Below are positions 25,678 to 35,873 of a stretch of DNA of 64,000 bases, in pieces; positions within the stretch are counted from its first letter, which is position 1, and each line of letters opens with the position of its first letter. The translations under genes were made by a program, and so were the position numbers. The notes under the pieces are model-generated. The model was not told the origin of the DNA and made no database searches. It worked only from the letters and a program-made list of their open reading frames with translations. This DNA is from G963676655 sp963676655 (GTDB lineage: Bacteria; Verrucomicrobiota; Lentisphaeria; Victivallales; Victivallaceae), in contig CAXXKX010000003.1 in NCBI GenBank assembly GCA_963676655.2, positions 62,001-126,000 of the forward strand, given 5' to 3'.

Positions 25678-28600
25678 TTGAAAAAACAAATAATTCTTCT
25701 ATTGGCGGCGGCGTCTTTAGGCGTTTGCGCCAAACGGGTGGAAACCATCCCGACAACCGGCAAACAAGGGCTCAACCTGTTTCCGAAAGCTCTGCCCTGG
25801 AGCGTCAATAACTACAAAAAAATCATGCAAGCCAAAGTCACCAGTCCGGACGGGAAAACTCCATCCGGTTCGGAAGCGGTCAGAATCGCATTTTCCGGCA
25901 AAGGCGGCGGCTGCAATGTAATCGCTCCTAACATTCCAGTCGGTGGCGCCTGGCGCGGCAGCGGCTATAAGGCCCTGACCATGTCGGTCAAAGGCATATC
26001 CGGCGCGACTAACGCCCAACTGGTTGTTTATACCACTGCAGGTAAAAAGTTTTCCTGGCGCGTCAACTTCGTTCCCGGCAAATGGACCGAAGTTACCCTG
26101 CTCAAAGCCAACGCCTATAACCGTCAGGGGGACAAACTTGAGTTTAACAAACTTAAAGGAATGTATTTCACATCGTATGCCGCGGTTGATTTTGCTTTCG
26201 GTGATATGCGGTTGATTTCCTCCGGTTCTTCAATGAAGATCACCAGCGAATCCGCCATGATGCTGCCGGTTTGCAAAATCGCGCCGAAAATAGACGGATC
26301 GTTGGATGACCCGGTTTATAAACAGGCCCGGAAAATCGAACTGATTACCACCTCGACCGGCCAGACACCGAAGGAAAAAACCACGGTTTACCTGCTGACC
26401 GCCGACAACAAACTTTACCTGGGCGCGAAAATATATGCCTCGGACACCTCAAAGCTGGTCGCCGACAAAAAACAACACGACGCACCAGTCTATCAGGATG
26501 ACTGCATCGAGCTATTCGCCAATGACCGGCTTGATGAAAAAAGTTATCGCCACATAGTCGTCAATTCAATCGGCACCTTGCAGGATTATCAATACCGCTT
26601 TGACCAGACCAAGGAAAGTTTCATCTATGACTACGCATGGAATCCGGACGTCACGGTAAAATCCAAACTGGAAAAGAACTGTTGGACAATTGAATTTTCA
26701 GTTCCGATGGCGCAAATGGGACTGGCTCCGGGAAAACCGTTCACCATGCAGATCGGTCGTGAAAATCCCCGGCTCAAAGAATACTGCGCCATGACCCTGA
26801 CCAAGAGATTCACTGAAGTCTATAATTACGCGCTAGCCTGTTTTGGCAACTTTACCAACAAGCTTTCAGATTTGAACATCAAGTACACTCCTCCGGGCAG
26901 TTTGCTGATAAACGGCAAAACCTCCAATGCGACTCTGGCCGGACAAATCATTGTCGCCGACTCCTATGCAAAAGTGGTCACTGAAAATTTCAAGAGTAAA
27001 ATCGAAAACGACGCCTTTTCATTTCCGTTCGCCATCAAAACCCCGGTCAGCGGCAACTATTCCTGTGTCGTGAACGTCCCGCAAACAATCCCGGAAAGAT
27101 TGCAGTTTACGCTGCGGTTGCCGCCTGAAATAAGCTACGGCGACCTCTATCTGAATCCCCTGCCGAAGAACATGAAAAAGCTGGAAGATACTTTTTCATT
27201 CGATTCATCCGTACAGGTAGTGGTAGATGCAAAAGCAACAAAACGCACCCGGAAAACCGCCCGGCTGCTTCGTGCCGATATCATGCATGACCTGTTCGGT
27301 TTCAATTGCCCGATCACCGACGAACCCGGTTCCGGCAAAAGCTTCATCCTGAAAGTCCAGCCCGGCTTCAAAAAACTCCCGGCTGAAGGCTATTACCTGA
27401 AAATCTCGCCGGACGGCGTCATCATCACCGGCGCGGACGAAGCAGGCCTGTATTACGGAGTGGTCACGTTACGCCAGATCGTCCGTTCGACCCTCATCAA
27501 GAAACATCAGCCGGTTCTGCCGTGTCTGGAAATAACCGACTGGCCGGACCTGAAAAAACGCATGATCGTCAATAATCTGTTCGGCTACCGCCGGCTCAAA
27601 AGCCCGCGTTTGTATAAACACGAAATCAAACGCTATATCAAGGAAGTGGTCGCCGGGAGCAAGCTGAACCTCTATTCTCTGCAACTTAAATTTGCGGTGG
27701 AATTTGACAAGCAATCAAAGATCATGAAACTGGAGGCCAAAATCCCGCGCGAGGATCTGGCTGAAATCGCCCGTTACTGTAAAGAACATTTCGTCGATTT
27801 TGTTCCTGCTTTGCAATCCGGCGGACACTCCCAGTTCATGACCATGCGTTACAAAGGCCTGCAGGACCCCGACTACGACCAGCGGCAAAGCGACGTCACC
27901 TATCCCGGCTATTATAAAATGCTGTTCAGCATGTATGAGGATATCCTTGACGCGGTTCCCGACGCTAAATATTTCCACATTCTCCATGACGAGTGGTGGC
28001 AGCACCCGAAAAAGGACCATGCTTATGCCTTGAAGGGCATTCCCCGCTGGAAACTTTATGCCGAAGACATCAAAAAGATTCACGCCTTTTTCAAGAAACG
28101 GAATATCCGAATCCTGATGTACGCGGATATGCTGCTGTCCAACCACAACGGCGGCGGCGTGCTGCAAACCGCGAAGGCACTTGACGAACTGCCTAAAGAT
28201 ATCATCATGACCAACTGGAGTCTCCGGACCTGCCCCGACAGCTCGATGTTCCTCTACAAAAAAGGTTTTGAAGTATGGGACACCGTTAACCAGTTCCGCT
28301 GCGTTCCCGAAAAAGATAAACAGATCATCAGCGGCTACGGCACATTGGCCTATCTGCACAACTGGCAGACTTTCTGGTACAGCCGTGACAAGATCCTGCC
28401 GGATTACTCGCATGGACCGTTCCGGGCCGGACAATACGCCTGGAATCTTAAAAGTGACAAGGACCTGCCGATAGGTGAATGGCGCAGTCGCTATTTCAAC
28501 AACGTCAAAGCCATGTACTTTTTCCCGAAACGCCGCACCACCAACCTTGATTTCCGGATGCTGCCGCTGGAAAAAGCGGCGAACAGCGAAACGGCAAAGT

Positions 28601-29133
28601 GGTTCGACGCCCCGAAACTGGCTCCGGCCCTGACTCCCGGCAAACAAACGATCGGCTTCATTCCTTTCATGATTCCCAAAGGCAAAGTCATTGCCGCAAC
28701 CGGCAAACAGCAGGAAGTTTCAATCCCGGTCAATAAAGCCGGCTTGCGCGGGCTGATTTTCCTCCAGACCTGTTACGTCCCGAAAGGCGGGTTGAAATTC
28801 CTCAAGGAACGCTCCAAAGAATATCAGTACGGCGTTCCGGTCGGCGAACTCAGGGTTGAATACAATACCGGGCCCAGCGAGATCATCCCGTTGCGCTTCG
28901 GCATGAACACCTTGAACTATCGCCCCCTGCCCGCGGCCCGTTTTATGTTCGACACCCGTTACACTTATGATTTGAAAACGGTTGGCGGAAACGACGCGGC
29001 GATGTATATTATCGAATGGGCCAATGAATACAAACAACGTACCGTTCGACGGGTAGTGTTGAGAACTTATGATACTCCGGCAATTCCGGTTATTTTCGGA
29101 ATCACCGGATACTCGGAAGCAAAGAAAAAATGA
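25678..29133 (+). CDS. Exported multi-domain GH20-like hydrolase with CBM9-like domain
   Basis: The 1,151-residue protein uses a TTG start (ribosome site AAGGAAA) and has a signal peptide (MKKQIILLLAAASLGVCA). Residues about 25-185 are a beta-sandwich. About 198-390 resemble a CBM9/DOMON-like domain (APKIDGSLDDPVYKQA, YQDDCIELFANDR, WTIEFSVPMAQMGL). About 490-610 resemble the GH20b domain (EGYYLKISPDGVIITGADEAGLYYGVVTLRQI), followed by a barrel in which YFHILHDEWW supplies the Asp-Glu pair (D771-E772) used by GH20 enzymes for substrate-assisted catalysis. Beta-N-acetylhexosaminidase activity is possible, but the barrel is divergent. It shares a 4-base overlap with the propeller gene that follows. 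Confidence 0.75.
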   Translation: MKKQIILLLAAASLGVCAKRVETIPTTGKQGLNLFPKALPWSVNNYKKIMQAKVTSPDGKTPSGSEAVRIAFSGKGGGCNVIAPNIPVGGAWRGSGYKALTMSVKGISGATNAQLVVYTTAGKKFSWRVNFVPGKWTEVTLLKANAYNRQGDKLEFNKLKGMYFTSYAAVDFAFGDMRLISSGSSMKITSESAMMLPVCKIAPKIDGSLDDPVYKQARKIELITTSTGQTPKEKTTVYLLTADNKLYLGAKIYASDTSKLVADKKQHDAPVYQDDCIELFANDRLDEKSYRHIVVNSIGTLQDYQYRFDQTKESFIYDYAWNPDVTVKSKLEKNCWTIEFSVPMAQMGLAPGKPFTMQIGRENPRLKEYCAMTLTKRFTEVYNYALACFGNFTNKLSDLNIKYTPPGSLLINGKTSNATLAGQIIVADSYAKVVTENFKSKIENDAFSFPFAIKTPVSGNYSCVVNVPQTIPERLQFTLRLPPEISYGDLYLNPLPKNMKKLEDTFSFDSSVQVVVDAKATKRTRKTARLLRADIMHDLFGFNCPITDEPGSGKSFILKVQPGFKKLPAEGYYLKISPDGVIITGADEAGLYYGVVTLRQIVRSTLIKKHQPVLPCLEITDWPDLKKRMIVNNLFGYRRLKSPRLYKHEIKRYIKEVVAGSKLNLYSLQLKFAVEFDKQSKIMKLEAKIPREDLAEIARYCKEHFVDFVPALQSGGHSQFMTMRYKGLQDPDYDQRQSDVTYPGYYKMLFSMYEDILDAVPDAKYFHILHDEWWQHPKKDHAYALKGIPRWKLYAEDIKKIHAFFKKRNIRILMYADMLLSNHNGGGVLQTAKALDELPKDIIMTNWSLRTCPDSSMFLYKKGFEVWDTVNQFRCVPEKDKQIISGYGTLAYLHNWQTFWYSRDKILPDYSHGPFRAGQYAWNLKSDKDLPIGEWRSRYFNNVKAMYFFPKRRTTNLDFRMLPLEKAANSETAKWFDAPKLAPALTPGKQTIGFIPFMIPKGKVIAATGKQQEVSIPVNKAGLRGLIFLQTCYVPKGGLKFLKERSKEYQYGVPVGELRVEYNTGPSEIIPLRFGMNTLNYRPLPAARFMFDTRYTYDLKTVGGNDAAMYIIEWANEYKQRTVRRVVLRTYDTPAIPVIFGITGYSEAKKK

Positions 29134-30296
29134 ATTATCGTGAAATATATGTAAATGACCGCTTGGCTATCGCGATCACTTCGATTCAGCGTCTGGGTCC
29201 TAAAATCTACCTCGGATTGACCGGCGGGGCTCAGGCCCTGGCGGTCTACGACACCGAAAAAGATGCGATCGAGATGTGTCCTCCGGTCTTTCCATGGGTG
29301 ACCGAACGCGGTTACTGTACCAAGATCCATAACGCCCTCGGCACCCTGCCTGACGGCTCTCTGATCATGGGCGAAGGCAATCATTTCACCTGGGACGGTA
29401 TCCCGGTAACCACAAATTACTTTGATACCGAACTGCCGGAGTTTATGCTGGAACGCAAACGGGCGCAAGGTTTCCCGGACGTGAAATACACCGATTTCTG
29501 TCTGGAAAATCTGGAAAACTGGAATCGTGTCGCCAGCGATCCCGGCGGCAAAATCGTCCGTTACGTCCCGGAAACCGGGATCTCGGAAGTAATCGCCGAG
29601 CTCCCCCGGTTCGCTTATACCCAGTCGTTGTTGGTCGATACCGCTTCGCAGCGCGGTTTCGGCCATACAATCCCGGATAATCATTTCTTCTACATCGATT
29701 TCAAGACTGGAGAGCTGACCGATTTCGGCCATATCTCCGATTACGCCCATCATAATATGGTCGTCGCCCCGAACGGCGTTTGTTACGGCGGCTGGCTGGA
29801 CCGGGCTGACGGCTCCCTGAAGCTGCTGAAGTTCGACCCGGAAGAAATGCGGCTGCGCTATCTCGACAACGTCATCCTGCCGGATATCGGCCGTAAAGTA
29901 GCCGGAAACCAGGGCATCGATGAATGGATCGTCACCCGGGACAACCGGATTTTCATGGGCACCGTCGCCAACGCGCTGCTTTATGAATTCCATTGGCGGG
30001 AAGAGCGTTTTGAACTGATCGCGGCCCTCGGCAAAGGCGGCCGGATCACCAGTATGGACGAAGATGACAACGGCAATATCTGGATCGGGTCCAACTATCC
30101 GCACATGCATCTGGTCTGTTTTCAGCCGGAAACCAGAAAAATCATTGATACCGGCCGGTTGAACGACACTTATTCACGCTGCTATTTCCATGCGTCATGC
30201 TATTACAACGGCAAGCTGTATCTGGGTGAAACGGACGGTTTTTCCCCGTCGCTGCATATTGTCGATGTTGGAAGGATGTTAGCGGAACATGACTGA
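29130..30296 (+). CDS. Cytoplasmic beta-propeller protein of unknown function
   Basis: The 388-residue protein has no signal peptide. Recurring segments such as GTLPDGSLIMGEG, HNMVVAPNGVCYGG, ITSMDEDDNGNIWIGSN and YYNGKLYLGETDG suggest a six- or seven-bladed propeller like the SMP-30/NHL or lyase-type propellers. No catalytic motif is recognised. It overlaps the giant hydrolase upstream (ATGA) and the alpha/beta hydrolase downstream by 8 bases, so it is part of one translation-coupled operon. It could be a sugar lactonase, a lyase or a binding protein. Confidence 0.65.
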   Translation: MNYREIYVNDRLAIAITSIQRLGPKIYLGLTGGAQALAVYDTEKDAIEMCPPVFPWVTERGYCTKIHNALGTLPDGSLIMGEGNHFTWDGIPVTTNYFDTELPEFMLERKRAQGFPDVKYTDFCLENLENWNRVASDPGGKIVRYVPETGISEVIAELPRFAYTQSLLVDTASQRGFGHTIPDNHFFYIDFKTGELTDFGHISDYAHHNMVVAPNGVCYGGWLDRADGSLKLLKFDPEEMRLRYLDNVILPDIGRKVAGNQGIDEWIVTRDNRIFMGTVANALLYEFHWREERFELIAALGKGGRITSMDEDDNGNIWIGSNYPHMHLVCFQPETRKIIDTGRLNDTYSRCYFHASCYYNGKLYLGETDGFSPSLHIVDVGRMLAEHD

Positions 30297-31476
30297 AATC
30301 GAACTATATGACCAGTGTCTCAGGGATATCCTGATTGCGTCGGCCCGGACTCCGAACATAAGTCCGGCAAATGTGCGGTCGCGAGCAGAAATAATCGCCA
30401 CCGCTAAACAATGCATGGGATTTTCCGACAGCGACCGTCCGGACATGAGATACCGAACCGTCGCGGTCTTGAAATATCCGGACTATACGGTCGAGCACCA
30501 GGCTTTCGACTCCTGGCCGGGCGTCAAAGGCGCGGCCAACCTTTATCTGCCGAAGTCTGAACTCCCGGTTCCCTGGATATTGTTATGCTGCGGACACGGC
30601 GGTAACGGCAAACTGAATCCCGGCTATCAGGCGATGGCGCGGCATCTGGCCGCCAACGGCATCGCGGTTCTGGTCCCGGACAATATCGGTCAGGGGGAAC
30701 GAGTTCCGATGGGACACCGTTATGCGGCGGCCCCGTTTCATGTCGGACTGAGTTTGCAGTCGTTAATTCTGCAGGAATTCTGCGCCCATATCAAAGCCGC
30801 CTGCAGTAACCCGCGTTTTAATCGCGAAAAGCTCGGCGCTATCGGCAATTCAGGCGGCGGCACCGCCACCTGTTTCCTGGCGGCTTTCGCCGACGAACTG
30901 TCCGTCATGGTTTCCAGCGGTTATCCTTCCACCTTTGAATTTGTCGCCCGCAAAGAAAAAGTCCACTGCTGCTGCAATGTCCTTCCGGGTCTTGTCGGCA
31001 AACTTGAAATGTGGCAGTTGTACGGTTGTTTCTCGCCTCGACCGCTACTGCTGTTCCAAGGCAGAGGAGATTCGCTGTTCTCCGCCGATCTCTTCAAAAG
31101 TACCGCCAGAAGAGTCGCGGCGGTTTACCATGAAATGCGATATCCGACCAATTTCGAGTCGACGCTTACCGCCGGGGAACACAGCTGGGACGCCGAACGC
31201 ATCACCCTGACCGGTGATTTTCTCTGTCGTCATTTCGGGCTTAGAAAACCGGCTGATCAGCCGGCAATGAACTCAAACCTGATCAGCCGGGTAAATATCG
31301 CCGAATGGCGCGATGAATTCCTTGACGTGCCTCGACTCTGCAAACTTTTAACCGGTCAAACTCCGGTTTCAAACTCAATCTATGAACTATTTCCCCATCC
31401 GGACGGCGTTACAGATCAAAACGCTGTCGCTTTTTATATTCAAACCAAACTATTCACAGGCCAGCAGTCATCATGA
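30289..31476 (+). CDS. Alpha/beta hydrolase, probable carbohydrate esterase
   Basis: The 395-residue protein has the oxyanion-region strand WILLCCGHGGNGKLNPGYQ, the nucleophile elbow GNSGGG (Ser188) and a C-terminal GEHSWDAE His (His298), giving an acetyl-xylan-esterase/dienelactone-hydrolase-like fold. There is no signal peptide, so it should remove ester groups from imported sugars. The start overlaps the propeller gene and the stop overlaps the barrel gene by 4 bases. The ester substrate is not known. Confidence 0.8.
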   Translation: MTEIELYDQCLRDILIASARTPNISPANVRSRAEIIATAKQCMGFSDSDRPDMRYRTVAVLKYPDYTVEHQAFDSWPGVKGAANLYLPKSELPVPWILLCCGHGGNGKLNPGYQAMARHLAANGIAVLVPDNIGQGERVPMGHRYAAAPFHVGLSLQSLILQEFCAHIKAACSNPRFNREKLGAIGNSGGGTATCFLAAFADELSVMVSSGYPSTFEFVARKEKVHCCCNVLPGLVGKLEMWQLYGCFSPRPLLLFQGRGDSLFSADLFKSTARRVAAVYHEMRYPTNFESTLTAGEHSWDAERITLTGDFLCRHFGLRKPADQPAMNSNLISRVNIAEWRDEFLDVPRLCKLLTGQTPVSNSIYELFPHPDGVTDQNAVAFYIQTKLFTGQQSS

Positions 31477-33377
31477 AAACCTCGTCCGCGTTTCTCTCAC
31501 AGCCGCACCTTATGAACATGGGATTCCACTATACCGCCCAATTCAGCCGGCGAACCCGGGTCAATGTGATGGGTCTGGTCGATCACTCCACCCCGGAGTG
31601 GGAACGATGGTATTTGAAAACCCATGAATATGATTCACTACGTAAAATGGCCGATGCCGGCTATGAGCTTATCGAGATTCATTTTCTTTACGGTTTCGGG
31701 TTGCAGGGAGAGCGCAAGGAAGTTGAGTTAACTAAAAAAATGACATCAAACGCCCATCGAGCCGGGCTCAAAGTAGTTGGATATTTTCAGTTCTTTTCAG
31801 TCCAGCAGGAGCTTTTTTTCAAGGAAAATCCGTGGGCGGCGGAATGCCTGCAACTGAAAGCCGACGGCACCCGGCACCAATATGATTACGACCGGCCGGC
31901 GCTCTGTTTCTCTCACGAACGGGTCCGAAAATATTACCTCGACGGCATCGAACTCGGCCTGACCTATTGCAACCTCGACGGCATCCGTCTTGACAATGAT
32001 TATTATCGCGGCTGTTACTGTGATAAATGTCAAAAACTTTTCCGGCAGCACCTGCATAAAAAATTCAACCCGGATGAGGCTGAGAAAGTTTTCGGAATCC
32101 GTGATCTGCGCCATATCGTTATGCCGCCGCATCAACGCGGTTCAGATCCGGCCTGGCTGGAAATGGTCAAGTTCCGTCAGGAGCAGCGCCAGCAGATGAT
32201 GAAACTCATCAAAGAAAAGATCCGCTCTATCAAACCAGAAGGCATCCTCGGCGGCAATCCGGCGGTCACCCGGAGAATCGAAGACGCGTCCCGCATCAAT
32301 CTCTATATCCCCGACCTGGGGGAAACCCATGATCTGGTTTGCGCGGAAAACTCATTGTTCCCAGCCCGGAGCAAGTCTTCGATCCGCGGACAATACCTGA
32401 TCTATAAATACGGACAGGCCGCTGGTTTCAGTGTTTTCGCGTCGCACCATCTCTATCGTGAAGGCCGCATCCGCTGGCCGGAAACCAGTGAAGAATGCGC
32501 GCTGTCATTATTCGAAGCGCTGGCTTTCGGCGGCCATACGCCCTGCACGACCTGGGGAATCCGCAAAGACGGCCAAAAGACGCTGTATCAGAGACCGTTA
32601 TTTATGAAAGCGACCGCCTCAATATCGGACTTTCTGAAAAAGCATCAGGCAATGTTCGGTTCTCTCGAACCCGCGGCCCGGGTCGGTATCTATACAAACC
32701 GGGAATCCCAGATTGCCGATGCCGAAAATTGTTTCGCCTCGCTTCAGGGTGCGGCTCTGGCGTTATTGAAAGGCAGAATTCCATTCCGTCTGATCCCGTT
32801 CGACAACGCGGAAAGCCTCAATGGTTTGGAACTACTGATCGTTCCGAACGTGCGCCTGATCAGTGACGCACAGGTCAAAATCATTAAAGATTTCGTTAAA
32901 CGCGGCGGCAAAGTCATGCTGACCGGAGAAAGCGGTAAATTCGATGAATATTTTCTCGCGCGTCCTCAACTCAAAAAGCAAAAAGGCTTCACTTTTGTTT
33001 CCGACACCCCGGAGGCCATTGACTTGCAGGGCATCGATCGCTCCGGTAACTATAAAGACTTACCACTGCCGACAGGAAAAAAGGATTTCCTGAAACAAGT
33101 AAAAAGTCTGATCACTCCTCCTTTTATTGTATCCGGCGGAAATTTTGTCTGCTTAGACGAATACCGCGTTGAAAACGGCAATACGGTATTGTGTCTGTTG
33201 AACTACGACAACAGCGTTCCGGTAGATTTAAAACTGACCTTTACCGAAAATCCGAAATTGCTGAATATCTATTCTCCCCGCACTTTCGGACTGGACAAAG
33301 CTGTCGTCAAAGGCCAGGATTTAAAGATCACATCTTTAAGCACTTTCGCCGCCGTCGAAATAAGTTTCGAAAATTAA
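31473..33377 (+). CDS. GH42-like TIM-barrel protein with CxCxxC motif (paralogue of 10884 gene)
   Basis: The 634-residue cytoplasmic protein has a barrel with DGIRLDNDYYRGCYCDKCQKLF (C181, C183, C186), then a flavodoxin-like domain (LELLIVPNVRLISD...FVKRGGKVMLTGESG) and a short C-terminal beta domain (VENGNTVLCLLNYDNSVPVDL). Motif order matches the 10884 protein throughout. It is the last gene of the 12-kb LacI/GH106 operon, and its start overlaps the esterase stop by ATGA. Its final 60 bases and about 140 downstream bases reappear in diverged form at 37411-37620. A glycosidase role is likely but the substrate is unknown. Confidence 0.7.
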   Translation: MKTSSAFLSQPHLMNMGFHYTAQFSRRTRVNVMGLVDHSTPEWERWYLKTHEYDSLRKMADAGYELIEIHFLYGFGLQGERKEVELTKKMTSNAHRAGLKVVGYFQFFSVQQELFFKENPWAAECLQLKADGTRHQYDYDRPALCFSHERVRKYYLDGIELGLTYCNLDGIRLDNDYYRGCYCDKCQKLFRQHLHKKFNPDEAEKVFGIRDLRHIVMPPHQRGSDPAWLEMVKFRQEQRQQMMKLIKEKIRSIKPEGILGGNPAVTRRIEDASRINLYIPDLGETHDLVCAENSLFPARSKSSIRGQYLIYKYGQAAGFSVFASHHLYREGRIRWPETSEECALSLFEALAFGGHTPCTTWGIRKDGQKTLYQRPLFMKATASISDFLKKHQAMFGSLEPAARVGIYTNRESQIADAENCFASLQGAALALLKGRIPFRLIPFDNAESLNGLELLIVPNVRLISDAQVKIIKDFVKRGGKVMLTGESGKFDEYFLARPQLKKQKGFTFVSDTPEAIDLQGIDRSGNYKDLPLPTGKKDFLKQVKSLITPPFIVSGGNFVCLDEYRVENGNTVLCLLNYDNSVPVDLKLTFTENPKLLNIYSPRTFGLDKAVVKGQDLKITSLSTFAAVEISFEN

Positions 33378-33512
33378 CAATCTATCGTACAATGGCATAA
33401 AAGCAGTCACCGCAACATCCACAAACAACTCAAAACAAACAATTTAAAAAATATTAACAGTCAAACTGTACGATTATTTCAGTACGATTATTTCAAATCG
33501 ATTATTTGAAAT
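33318..33512 (+). repeat. Direct repeat, intact copy (gene 3' end plus downstream tail)
   Basis: The last 60 coding bases of the barrel gene and the following non-coding tail correspond to 37411 to about 37620. The first 35 bases (33318-33352) are identical in both copies and the coding part differs at 3 of 60 positions; the tail is more diverged but alignable. The tail here contains a 14-base unit, GTACGATTATTTCA, twice in tandem (33468-33495) with a degenerate third copy (33496-33509). Confidence 0.8.
33490..33512. terminator. Bidirectional AT-rich hairpin between convergent genes
   Basis: ATTTCAAAT and ATTTGAAAT form a perfect 9-base stem around CGATT. It lies between the plus-strand barrel gene (stop 33377) and the minus-strand gene ending at 33526, where a shared terminator would be useful. 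The stem has little GC, so it may be weak. Confidence 0.4.
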
Positions 33513-33525
33513 AAAAGCTCATATA

Positions 33526-35241
33526 TTATTGATTTTTAACATTAATGAAACCGATTAGAAAGTGATTTCTGGATTTTCCATCGGGGGCAGACATCATGAC
33601 ACGTGACCCGGTAGATATGCCGAAGATAATCTGATATGTTCCTACTGCCAACGATTCAGGGATTTTTACCTTTCTTGTGAAATCAAGTTTTTTTCCGGCT
33701 TTCATTTGGGCCGGAATGAAATCAGCTGTCGCACATATTTTTAACCCTTTAATTACATGGATAAAAATTTTTGCTTTGGGCGGCAATGTCTCATTAATTT
33801 TCAAACCAATCTTGAGCATTAATTCGCCACCGGGATTTACTGTGCTTCCCGCCAATGCCGCATTGCATATTTCTACATTTTCCACATGTTTGCCGGTAAG
33901 CGGCACTTGTACTTTCACCAAGCCCATCTGGGCCGCGGCTTTTTCAAAATATTTAATATATTTTTTCTGCATCAGATCCGGAGTCCAAATCTCAAGCCAG
34001 TTGGCACCGAAATCAATACCGTTTTCAAGTGCGATCTTCATGCTGCCGTTACGTCCGGTGTCGCAACCGTTTATCGACCATGAATTTCCCAGCATCTGGT
34101 ATCCGCTCATAGTACGCCAATTCTGATCGGCGATGTACTCGTTATTAAGCTTCCAACCATTCAGTTTCCATTGTACCCGATACCATTCATTGCCATTCAA
34201 CCCCTCGTTCATAACCCTAACTCTTGATCCGTATTTTTCCAGAGCCCATTCGGCTACAGCGATTGCCGGGCCCATTTCTTCATTGGTGAAATGAATATCA
34301 TAACCCCACTGTTGATCAGGAAATACCTTTTCGTACAATTCAAACATTTCTTTCCAGGCGGCAATATGCTCTTTTACGCTGTAGTTGAACTTTTCTTTTA
34401 AAAGTTCAAATTGGCGCGGCGCAGGTAGTGTATTATTGTGCATTGCCGACGTACCGGACAATCCGACCAGTACATAATCGATATGCGGGTTTTTATTGTA
34501 TTTTCGGCCTAATTCAGTAATGAAGCGTTTCCATTCCTGTTTGATTACAGGGTCTAAGGGATACGGAATATTCATGCGGCATCTAAGTTTACCGGTATCA
34601 TATTTTTTAACCTTGTCCCGAAGCCACTTGGGACACCACGGGGATGGCATATAAGGCCACAGCCCCACCGTTTTATTATATTTGGCGGCAAGCGCGATCA
34701 AATCATCAATATGTTTCCAATTAAACTTGCCTTTTTCCGGTTCGACATCACCCCAAAAGAAAGAAATCGTCACGCCGGAGACAAATGGCTTTTTAATAAC
34801 TTTTTCCCAGTTCTTCGCCCCGTTTGCCGCCTTATAACCATTATAGGCGAAAAGGCCGACCACCCCGGATTCCCGGTCTTTGTTATTCAGCGCTCGAACC
34901 ATGTAGTAATATTCGTCTCCGGCCTTGACCGTGGCATCGCGGTATGCCCTGGTATTTTTTGAAAGCGTGGCAATCGGAGTGAAATTTCTGTAAACTTTAT
35001 ATCCACTTATCTCACGACTCAAAAAAGGGGGCCGCCAGCTTAGGATTACTGCTTTATTAGTAACGCTTGTGGTTTTCAATGCTCTTGGCGGCAGAGGAAA
35101 AGGTTGCGGCACCATCGGCTTTGACGCGTTTTGATAGCTTTCATCTTTAGGCGCACTTTTCATTACTTCGTCAAAGGTGGAATCCGCCAATGCTGAGCCG
35201 GTCAATAATATCATTGCAATACTTTTACTTATATATTTCAT
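33526..35241 (-). CDS. Exported FnIII + TIM-barrel glycosidase-like protein
   Basis: The 571-residue protein (ATG at 35241; an upstream TTG at 35250 overlapping the pilin stop is an alternative) has a signal peptide (MKYISKSIAMILLTGSALA). A fibronectin type III domain follows at about residues 50-125 (VILSWRPPFLSREISGYKVYR...YYYMVRALNNKDRES). The barrel includes SGVTISFFWGDVEPEKGKFNWKHIDDLIALAAKYNKTVGLWPYMPSPWCP, the shape of GH5/GH42-like enzymes. Segments DYVLVGLSG and IHFTNEEMG may hold acidic catalytic residues. The C-terminal beta domain (INETLPPKAKIFIHVI) resembles DUF4832-type tails. It is the last gene of a three-gene LacI/pilin/enzyme cassette. The substrate is unknown. Confidence 0.7.
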   Translation of the reverse strand: MKYISKSIAMILLTGSALADSTFDEVMKSAPKDESYQNASKPMVPQPFPLPPRALKTTSVTNKAVILSWRPPFLSREISGYKVYRNFTPIATLSKNTRAYRDATVKAGDEYYYMVRALNNKDRESGVVGLFAYNGYKAANGAKNWEKVIKKPFVSGVTISFFWGDVEPEKGKFNWKHIDDLIALAAKYNKTVGLWPYMPSPWCPKWLRDKVKKYDTGKLRCRMNIPYPLDPVIKQEWKRFITELGRKYNKNPHIDYVLVGLSGTSAMHNNTLPAPRQFELLKEKFNYSVKEHIAAWKEMFELYEKVFPDQQWGYDIHFTNEEMGPAIAVAEWALEKYGSRVRVMNEGLNGNEWYRVQWKLNGWKLNNEYIADQNWRTMSGYQMLGNSWSINGCDTGRNGSMKIALENGIDFGANWLEIWTPDLMQKKYIKYFEKAAAQMGLVKVQVPLTGKHVENVEICNAALAGSTVNPGGELMLKIGLKINETLPPKAKIFIHVIKGLKICATADFIPAQMKAGKKLDFTRKVKIPESLAVGTYQIIFGISTGSRVMMSAPDGKSRNHFLIGFINVKNQ

Positions 35242-35246
35242 AAAAT

Positions 35247-35873
35247 TCAATCTCGTTTTTTGGTCCAGTTTTTTGTAAAGTTCATAGGCATCTCATTTCT
35301 TGACAAACTCCCGACATGAAAATCGGCATAGAGAGCATTCACTTTTCCTTCATGTCCATAGATTGAAGGTCCTCCGTCAACAGTGGCATATGAAGCAGAC
35401 CAATAATAATTTATACCTCCGTCTAACCAGTTTTCAATCATCAAAAAAGTATCTGGAGCGACATGAGAATTTTTAGCTGTTGGTTGACTCCATAATGAAT
35501 AACCTGTCACCCCATAATATGTTGTGCCTGAACGAGAGCGATTTAATGAATAACTTCTGCTGCCGCCGGTTTTGTCACTTGAGCACTGTACTGAACGATA
35601 ATCTTGTCCCCCGCAAGTTATATAACCTCCTTTATTAAGAATAATATTCCACGGAACGTTTGTTGCTGAGCCGGCATCCACCATAAAACCGTCATTGTCA
35701 TCCATATATTGGGCAATGGATAGGCCCAGCTGTTTTTGCTTATTTACACAGTCAATTTTTCTGGCACGCTCACGAGCTTTAATCAAAGCCGGCAACAACA
35801 TACTGGCCAAAATCGCTATAATGGCTATCACGACCAAAAGCTCTATCAATGTAAATGTTTTAAACCTTTTCAT
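35247..35873 (-). CDS. Prepilin-like protein with N-methylation motif, cassette 3
   Basis: The 208-residue protein has a very short leader (MKRFKT) before FTLIELLVVIAIIAILAS, with Thr6 at -1. After the helix come KQKQLGLSIAQYMDDNDGFM and a C-terminal tail YGHEGKVNALYADFHVGS, a His-X9-Asp match with Phe replacing Gly. An AGGA site directly precedes the ATG. Its stop codon overlaps a possible TTG start of the exported enzyme, so the two genes are tightly linked. It is transcribed from the LacI promoter at about 37.1 kb. Confidence 0.87.
   Translation of the reverse strand: MKRFKTFTLIELLVVIAIIAILASMLLPALIKARERARKIDCVNKQKQLGLSIAQYMDDNDGFMVDAGSATNVPWNIILNKGGYITCGGQDYRSVQCSSDKTGGSRSYSLNRSRSGTTYYGVTGYSLWSQPTAKNSHVAPDTFLMIENWLDGGINYYWSASYATVDGGPSIYGHEGKVNALYADFHVGSLSRNEMPMNFTKNWTKKRD

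Noticed and set aside
25678..25740. Lipoprotein signal in the GH20-like protein (SLGVCAK)
   Set aside because: The residue before Cys is Val, not Gly/Ala/Ser, so the lipobox is poor and a standard signal peptide is preferred.
33468..33509. Three 14-base units considered as the start of a CRISPR array
   Set aside because: The units are directly adjacent without spacers and the third is degenerate. They are part of the duplicated gene tail.
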